DNA from: Trichomonas vaginalis G3
Lineage: Eukaryota > Parabasalia > Trichomonadida > Trichomonadidae
Assembly (NCBI RefSeq): GCF_026262505.1
Contig: NW_026529215.1
Span: forward strand, 124,001-188,000
Length of the DNA: 64,000 nucleotides
Direction of reading: 5' to 3'
The notes under the pieces are model-generated. The model ran no database searches and was not told the DNA's origin. It saw only the letters and a program-made list of their open reading frames with translations. Both the position numbers and the translations under genes were made by a program. Positions 58,688 to 64,000 of this stretch are shown in pieces. Positions within the stretch are counted from its first letter, which is position 1. Every line of letters begins with the position of its first letter.

Positions 58688-59166
58688 TTGGATGAGCGAA
58701 GTTTTGAAAAAAATTAGTAAATTTTGCATTATTTAAGTCTGAAAGAAGCAAAAGAATGCTATATTTTAGTTTCTATATATTTTTGAAATAAAATGGTGGC
58801 ATTATTAATGATTTTTAAAATCAAATCAGGCTCATTTATTAAAAATGCAAAATATTTATACTTATTGTTTCGTTTAGTCAACACGAATTTAAGCCTAATT
58901 CTTTCTCACGTCTGATATGGCCTTCTTACATGAATTATTATGTAAATTTTTGATTATTTTGGAATAATATTAATCATTTGAACTGTTTTGTGGAGTTCTT
59001 TTGTGAATACGATACATTTGTTGAACTGATATTCAATTCTCAATAATATAATGCATTTCTGTTATTATATTTGAGAGAGGGTCAAAGTTGCTATTTGTCA
59101 CTTTTCCACAAGAATATAATGGGGAAAAAGTTATCATATAGTTGATCTCATTCACTGAGGTGAGAG

Positions 59167-59232
59167 ATGCATGTAGTGTAATTTGATAAACAGTGGGATT
59201 GCTGCTCTAAGTCCTAGGTTCGAGACACATTG
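59167..59232 (+). pseudogene. tRNA-like relic (A box and B box)
   Basis: TAGTGTAATTTGA at 59174 and GGTTCGAGAC at 59217 fit polymerase III A and B boxes at the right spacing (43 bases). The acceptor and T stems do not pair, so this is a decayed tRNA or tRNA-derived SINE rather than a working tRNA. Confidence 0.4.
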
Positions 59233-59642
59233 GCTTCATTTTTCTCTTTTTTATTGACGTAAACTATTCAATTTTTGTGTTCTCCATTCAAATTTCAGAA
59301 TTTTTTTTGCAGATTTCACGCTACATTCGAAGTTACCTTTTGTAACAACCACCACTGCCTACGAAAGACGAAAGTGTGTCACGATTTCACCCGGAAATCC
59401 GACGGTTGTTTAAGAGTAAGCACTTTTGGCACCTACTCTATTATATTTCCAATAATTTTTTAAAATATTTTTTTTAACTGCTCACAAAATATAGCAGAGG
59501 ACTCTCATCAAAATGAACAGATAGTGAATTATTTTTCACAAAGAAATTAAAATACAAAAAAATTAAAAATAAAATGAAGAAAAAGGAGAAAAAATAGGTT
59601 CTAAAACCAAATACATATAACTATGATATGTGTATCTTATTG

Positions 59643-59677
59643 GGCGAAATTGGCGTCCGAAGGGCGCCAATTTCGCC
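59643..59677. other. GC-rich 16-bp hairpin
   Basis: 59643-59658 pairs with 59662-59677 (16 of 16, one G-U) around GAA. It is far more GC-rich than its surroundings. Confidence 0.85.
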
Positions 59678-59794
59678 GGGAATTTTTTAAGAATTGCCAA
59701 AATGACCTCAGAATTGCCAAGTCTAAGGATGTCAATTCGGAAAATTGTTTTCATTTTAGGAGAATATAATTTTCCTTTTGGAAAATTTAAAAAG

Positions 59795-59815
59795 TGGGAC
59801 GCGCAGGATTCGAAC
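59795..59815 (-). pseudogene. tRNA 3'-end fragment
   Basis: On the minus strand GTTCGAATCCTGCGCGTCCC has a T-loop and the acceptor-strand end of a tRNA. The 5' T-stem partner is replaced by a poly(A)-like run, so only the 3' end is present. Confidence 0.4.
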
Positions 59816-59960
59816 TTTTTTAAAAGTTGATTTAAATATATTCTAGTGTGATTTCTAAGGATAATATCATATTTAAAATAAGAATATACTAGTTTGGGTG
59901 GTATAATTTTTTCGATAAATTTGAGAATATGTACGTTTAGGGCATCAAAAGTGTCAATTC

Positions 59961-59978
59961 GCTCAGCGAAAGCTGAGC
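59961..59978. other. GCTCAGC-GAAA-GCTGAGC hairpin
   Basis: A perfect 7-bp stem with a GAAA tetraloop, the sister of 17771-17788 with a compensatory pair change. Confidence 0.8.
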
Positions 59979-60999
59979 TAGCTTCGTTCTCGAAAGAATA
60001 GGGAAGGAGTGAAAGAGAGTGATACAGATGTTGACACATTCATATCATTTCAACAAATTTTGATCAAATTGAAATTCAATGAAATTCAATTCACTTCATA
60101 TCCTTCAGTCAGTACATTGACATCCTTCTACATCACAATGATAACTCGTACATCAATAGTTCTACAACTGACTCAGAAAAAACAAGATTTTTACTTCCAG
60201 CTTACAGCTTTTAAAAAGTTTCGATGATAAAAATCACTCTACTCTTGTTTATCGATATGTTGTGATAGTAGGTAAACGTATTCTTATCGATATTAATAAA
60301 AATATTTTTACGAAAATCTGAACCAATTACAGAGTTATTCATAAGGTTTATGATAACTGCAATTACTTCATCTTTGCTTTATATTTGAATAAACAATTTA
60401 ATTTAATTTGCATAATTTTTTTTAGTTAAAAAACAGGAAACTTATTTGAGTTTGTATTATTTTTATCGTTCAATTCATTGTATCAGTGAGTGATCCAGAT
60501 ATTTAAGATATTTTGAAAAAAATTATTAATTTGATTAACAAATTTTAATCAAAATAGCAAAAATCTATTTGATAGCTGTAATGTTGCATGCTAAGTTCGG
60601 TCAACGATAGAAATTGAGTGGAAATTAATCGTCGAGAAAGTACGATTATGTAAAGTAAAAAAATGTTGTGGGATTTTTAATATTATATATTATTTTATAA
60701 TAAAATTTTTTTGAGTCATTTTAAGAAGCACATATAATTTTTTGAATTTAAAAATTAAAGTAGTATCAAACGAATTTATCACTTAATTTAATACTAAGAT
60801 TTCTTAAAATTAATGAAAAAAGGTTTTCTGAGAACTTTTGAGAATGGTTTTCAAATTCCATTATTGAAAATATATAGGTATTGTATGAAATTCAAACTCT
60901 ATATTTATTAAAATTCTAAATTTTTAATAAAATAACTTTTCAGAGGAATATGATTTTGAATGGTTGATTAATAAGTATAAAAATGTCTACGATTTTAAG

Positions 61000-61313
61000 G
61001 AGGGAATTGTTCCTTATGAGGTATACATCATAACTATATACCTCATAAGGAACAATTCCCTCTTGATAGCTGGGAAACTTTCTCTGAATAACTTATCATT
61101 TGGAGAAAGTTTCCCAGCTATCTATTAGAAACTAAAGCTGTGAGGCTGTTCATATATAATCAGTGCCTCATAGCCTTTAGTTTGTTATTAAAAACGAGAA
61201 AAACTTGTTCGAAATGATAAACAATTTCGAACAAGTTTTCTCATTTTAAGGAGGGAATTGTTCCTTATGAGGTATACATCATAACTATATACCTCATAAG
61301 GAACAATTCCCTC
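61000..61313. other. Hairpin cluster C (five abutting hairpins)
   Basis: C1 61000-61025/61037-61062 (26 of 26); C2 61065-61084/61103-61122 (20 of 20); C3 61129-61146/61165-61183 (one bulge, one G-U); C4 61196-61215/61224-61242 (one bulge); C5 61251-61276/61288-61313, an exact copy of C1 251 bases on. Gaps between hairpins are only 2 to 12 bases. Stems of C1 to C4 are unrelated in sequence. No ORF covers the array. Tandem end-to-end hairpins of this size resemble polycistronic small-RNA precursors. Confidence 0.88.
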
Positions 61314-61816
61314 TTGATATCCTGGATATTTTGAATATATTTTTTTAATTAAAGTTCTCAAAAGTATTATCAAAAGTGATTTTTTTAAAAATATCTCCAA
61401 TTAATTAACTAATTAAAAGTATTATATTTTTAAAATTAAATAGTTTTTCAATTTTTTTGAAGGAATTGAGATACTTCCCACGACAATAAAATTGAGAGGT
61501 TTACATTATGACTGATCTTAGCATGCAACAGTAAGCAAACAATAACTTTTATTTCAAGCAAAATCACTTATTTTCATCTAAACGTATAAAATTGTCAATT
61601 TTATGAGAATAAATTTAAAATCTCATGAAATATAAAGAAGAGTAATATTTTTCAATTTTCTTTTTTTCTTTGTCTCAAATATTTTCTGTTGGGAATTTTC
61701 TTATTATCAAAAAATAATTTTAATATTTGTTTATTTCATTACATACAATAAAATTTTAAAAAGGGGCGGCGACAAATTTGCCCAGCCAGTAAAGTATTCA
61801 ATTTTTTTGCATTTTT

Positions 61817-61859
61817 TTAAGGGTGCACACGAGAGGATCATGTAAACTTCAGAATTTAG
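61817..61859 (+). repeat. 43-bp TTAAGGGTGCAC terminus copy
   Basis: Exact match to 16104-16146, beginning TTAA-GGGTGCACACGAGAGG. It is a second copy of one end of the TTAA-bounded family; no opposite end was found to the right. Confidence 0.85.
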
Positions 61860-61893
61860 CTTCTTAACTTAAATCATGGAATGTCTCAAAAAC

Positions 61894-62187
61894 AAAAGTA
61901 GCATACAGCATGTAAAGCTAAAGAAAGATAATCATAATTAATACCTTAATTTTTAATATTACGCATTTTTAGGTGCAAAATTTAAAAACATTCTAATACA
62001 ATAGAGCAGTTTCCAAAAGTAGCATACAGCATGCAAAGCTAAAGAAAGATAATCATAATTAATACCTTAATTTTTAATATTACGCATTTTTAGGTGCAAA
62101 ATTTAAAAACATTCTAATACAATAGAGCAGTTTCCAAAAGTAGCATACAGCATGCAAAGCTAAAGAAAGATAATCATAATTAATACC
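61894..62187 (+). repeat. 121-bp tandem repeat (about 2.4 units)
   Basis: Units start at 61894, 62015 and 62136 (AAAAGTAGCATACAGCATG...). Units are almost identical. Non-coding. Confidence 0.92.
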
Positions 62188-62515
62188 TTTAAAGTTTAAA
62201 ATCTTGATTTTTTTTAAAATCAAATATTTATAACTTTAATACATACAGCTTAAACCTTATACTTGTTTTCTCTTGTGAGAAAGCAATCTTACAAAGCTAA
62301 CAATCCTAAAAAATAAAGAATTAAAATTTAATAATTTAATCTAACAAAATTTCTCTCTTTATCCTTTTGCACTCTTTATATGCAACTCAAATCCATCATA
62401 TAATATTCCTATAATACTCTTGCCTCAAACAATGACGAACAAACTGCTATTCTCATTTAATTACAGACCAAATCTATTCAAATTTCTGAATTTTTAATTT
62501 TCATTTCAATTTCAA

Positions 62516-63100
62516 ATGGAATTAGAAGAAGAAACTATCTTTACTGTTATGGATCTTTGTAAATTTGGAGTTAAACAAGAAATACAAGCACAGTATGGAT
62601 ATGGTGAACGTGTCAGGAAAGAAAGATTTCAGATTTCATTCCACTGCAAATATCCAAAATGTCCTGCACATTTTAATGTTGCAATCTTGGATCAAAATAA
62701 ATACAAACTAATCAAAATAGTTGAAGAACATGATCATTCCGCCCCAAATGACAAAAGTCAATATTCGTCTGTCTTTTATCGCAAATATTTAGAACATTAC
62801 TTCCAAACAGATGACAATCAAAGAGCGATAGCACAGCTAAATGCATTCAAAGATCTTGAAATTCCTCTTACAGGTCCGTCCATTCCAGAGATGTACGCTC
62901 AAAAACCACGTGCAATCAAACGATTTGCAGAGAGAATACATGCTCTTCAAACTAGATATTCTCCTGACGATGTTGTGTCATTGCAAATCTTTGTTCAGAC
63001 AGTACAAGAAGAATCTCCAGATGATCTCATTGCATTTGAAGTCTCAGACAATAATATGATGTATAAATCAGAAAATTGTTGTTTAATTTGTCAATTTTAA
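62516..63100 (+). CDS. MULE transposase, amino-terminal part only (194 aa)
   Basis: A FAR1/MULE-type zinc module is visible at about residues 40-85: FHCKYPKCPAHFNV (Cys pair) and IVEEHDHS (His pair). A helical region with RKYLEHYFQTDDNQRAIAQL follows, usual before the MULE DDE core. The frame stops at 63100 where mariner sequence begins, so the catalytic core is missing. An Inr-like TCATTTCAATTTCAA lies before the ATG, so transcription is possible. A truncated plain DNA transposon gene. Confidence 0.75.
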   Translation: MELEEETIFTVMDLCKFGVKQEIQAQYGYGERVRKERFQISFHCKYPKCPAHFNVAILDQNKYKLIKIVEEHDHSAPNDKSQYSSVFYRKYLEHYFQTDDNQRAIAQLNAFKDLEIPLTGPSIPEMYAQKPRAIKRFAERIHALQTRYSPDDVVSLQIFVQTVQEESPDDLIAFEVSDNNMMYKSENCCLICQF

Positions 63101-63786
63101 CAACAAAACAAGTAAAATATAATTTGAGTAAGAACATTGTCAATTAGATACTGAGCATTCATCGTATTAGGTTTTTGAAGAATATCAATTGCGATGATGC
63201 CATTCACGCCCCAAAAAACCGACAACATCATCATTGGTGTGTCAATTTTTTTCTTCGGGAATGTTTGCGGATTTTCATCCTTCGGGATCCACATGATTTT
63301 GGCTTCTGTTGCATATTGAAACCAAGACTCGTCCCCTGTTACTAAAAAGCGAAACTTCTTGGATTGATACGCACCCAATATAGAGAGGAGCTCTTTCGAA
63401 GATTGGACTCTAGATTTTTTTTGAACTGAATTAAGGTTGTGCGGAACCCAACGTGTATACGCTAGTTTGTAGTTCAAATAATTGTGCAGATAATAACTGA
63501 CTGTTGTACGTGGTATCTTTGTCATCTCCTCTATCCTTCTGAGTGATGCTCTTGGGTCTTCATCTAGCGCTTGAAGAATTGCTTTGATTTTTCTTTGATC
63601 CGGCGATTTTTTGTCAATTTTTATGATGGGCGCCTTTTTGTTCATGAAGTGATACATCCTAACATCATACGTTACAGTGGAATAGCTAGAAGCATCCATA
63701 CCGAAGCATTTTACCAATGTCTCGTAGATTTTTTTACAGTCTTTGCATTTTTTTGCAAGAGCGAGGATGTTTTCTTTATGATTCAT
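63097..63786 (-). pseudogene. Mariner transposase, carboxy-terminal truncated
   Basis: From the ATG at 63786 (MNHKENILALAKKCKDCKKI): a double helix-turn-helix region (ASLRRIEEMTKIPRTTVSYY), the linker RWVPHNLNSVQKKSRVQSSK (WVPHxL is a mariner hallmark) and the first catalytic Asp in VTGDESWFQYA. VFWGVNGIIAIDILQKPNT is the next conserved block. The frame ends before the second and third Asp (HDNA and D34D). So it lacks the carboxy third, cut at the junction with the MULE gene. Confidence 0.85.
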
Positions 63787-63964
63787 TAAAAAAATGAAAA
63801 AAATCCCGCCAAAATTTCCCGCGAAACCGCCTCTTGTCTCAAAATTCATTTTATATCCCGGCATGGCGCCAAAATACAACTTACTCATCATATACATATA
63901 TTCATATTTTTTATTATATATTTATAATCAGCATATATCTCCTTTAATAGTCTCATATAGAGCG

Positions 63965-63993
63965 CTGTGCTAAACGCACCTTTGGACACCCTA
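63965..63993 (-). repeat. Mariner terminal inverted repeat (outer end)
   Basis: Read on the minus strand, TATAGGGTGTCCAAAGGTGC is mariner-like and starts at a TA. It is the end nearest the transposase start, about 180 bases upstream. The opposite end is lost at the truncated side. Confidence 0.6.
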
Positions 63994-64000
63994 TATGTGT

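Larger units (their letters stand above)
58570..60990. other. Long repeat-bearing intergenic region
   Basis: No supported gene. It holds a palindrome (58666-58687), a tRNA-like relic (59167-59232), a GC-rich hairpin (59643-59677), a tRNA 3'-end scrap (59795-59815) and a stem-loop (59961-59978). TAAGGATGTC strings at 58,623 and 59,724 and GAATTGCCAA strings at 58,666, 59,693 and 59,712 hint at a decayed 1.1-kb element. A 158-codon frame here is judged spurious. Confidence 0.5.
61314..62515. other. Gene-free region with repeats
   Basis: Apart from the 61817-61859 terminus copy and the 121-bp tandem repeat, only AT-rich sequence is seen up to the MULE gene. Confidence 0.45.

Noticed and set aside
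59563-60039. 158-codon minus frame
   Set aside because: It runs through hairpins, a tRNA scrap and repeat sequence, has no promoter and no recognisable fold.

Overview
This window looks like nuclear DNA of a trichomonad (Parabasalia), closest in style to Trichomonas or Tritrichomonas. It is AT-rich, its genes are intronless and use standard stop codons, and host genes carry short initiator-like motifs (TCAYTWY type) within about 25 bases of the ATG. It holds a casein-kinase-1/TTBK-like kinase, trichomonad-type ankyrin/DUF3447 proteins, two axonemal proteins, and dense transposons (Polinton/Maverick, MULE, mariner, a Kolobok-like transposase). The species is an inference; no rRNA or other marker gene is present.

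Layout. 1-16,015: the right part of a decayed Polinton (element 1), cut by the window start. It carries a packaging ATPase, a series of small unknown genes, an HNH endonuclease remnant, PolB, integrase, a tail-fibre-like gene with phage-collar motifs, small amphipathic proteins and a Dam-like DNA adenine methyltransferase. 16,016-24,540: repeat-rich DNA with no ordinary host gene. It holds a TTAA-bounded segment, two clusters of long hairpins (17.9-18.5 kb and 22.5-23.4 kb), a 112-bp tandem repeat and an open Kolobok-like DDE transposase gene. 24,545-27,010: a small membrane protein gene and a decayed ankyrin gene. 27,017-46,093: a second Polinton (element 2) with both ends visible, 438-bp terminal inverted repeats and a perfect 6-bp target duplication (TTATTA). 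46,100-58,570: host genes for an unknown protein, an STPGR protein, an MYCBP/FAP174-like protein, a GRP170-like ER chaperone, a BET/NET-like protein, an ankyrin pseudogene, the kinase, and a coiled-coil ankyrin protein. 58,570-64,000: repeats, tRNA-like scraps, a third hairpin cluster (61.0-61.3 kb), a truncated MULE gene and a truncated mariner.

How the parts fit. Element 2 has an open major capsid gene, packaging ATPase and putative minor structural genes beside broken PolB and integrase genes. It also carries a KilA-N/T5orf172 regulator and a PrimPol-SF3 helicase cassette bracketed by inverted arrays of a 121-bp repeat, so it holds two different replication modules. Genes of both elements start just after a compact TTTTTATT-like motif that differs from the host initiator.

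The least explained signal is the set of tandem hairpins. Three separate clusters (about 4, 10 and 5 hairpins) have 13-30 bp near-perfect stems with unrelated stem sequences but a similar architecture, and there are further isolated perfect hairpins. They lie in gene-free DNA and resemble small-RNA precursor arrays. That function is an inference which small-RNA sequencing could settle.
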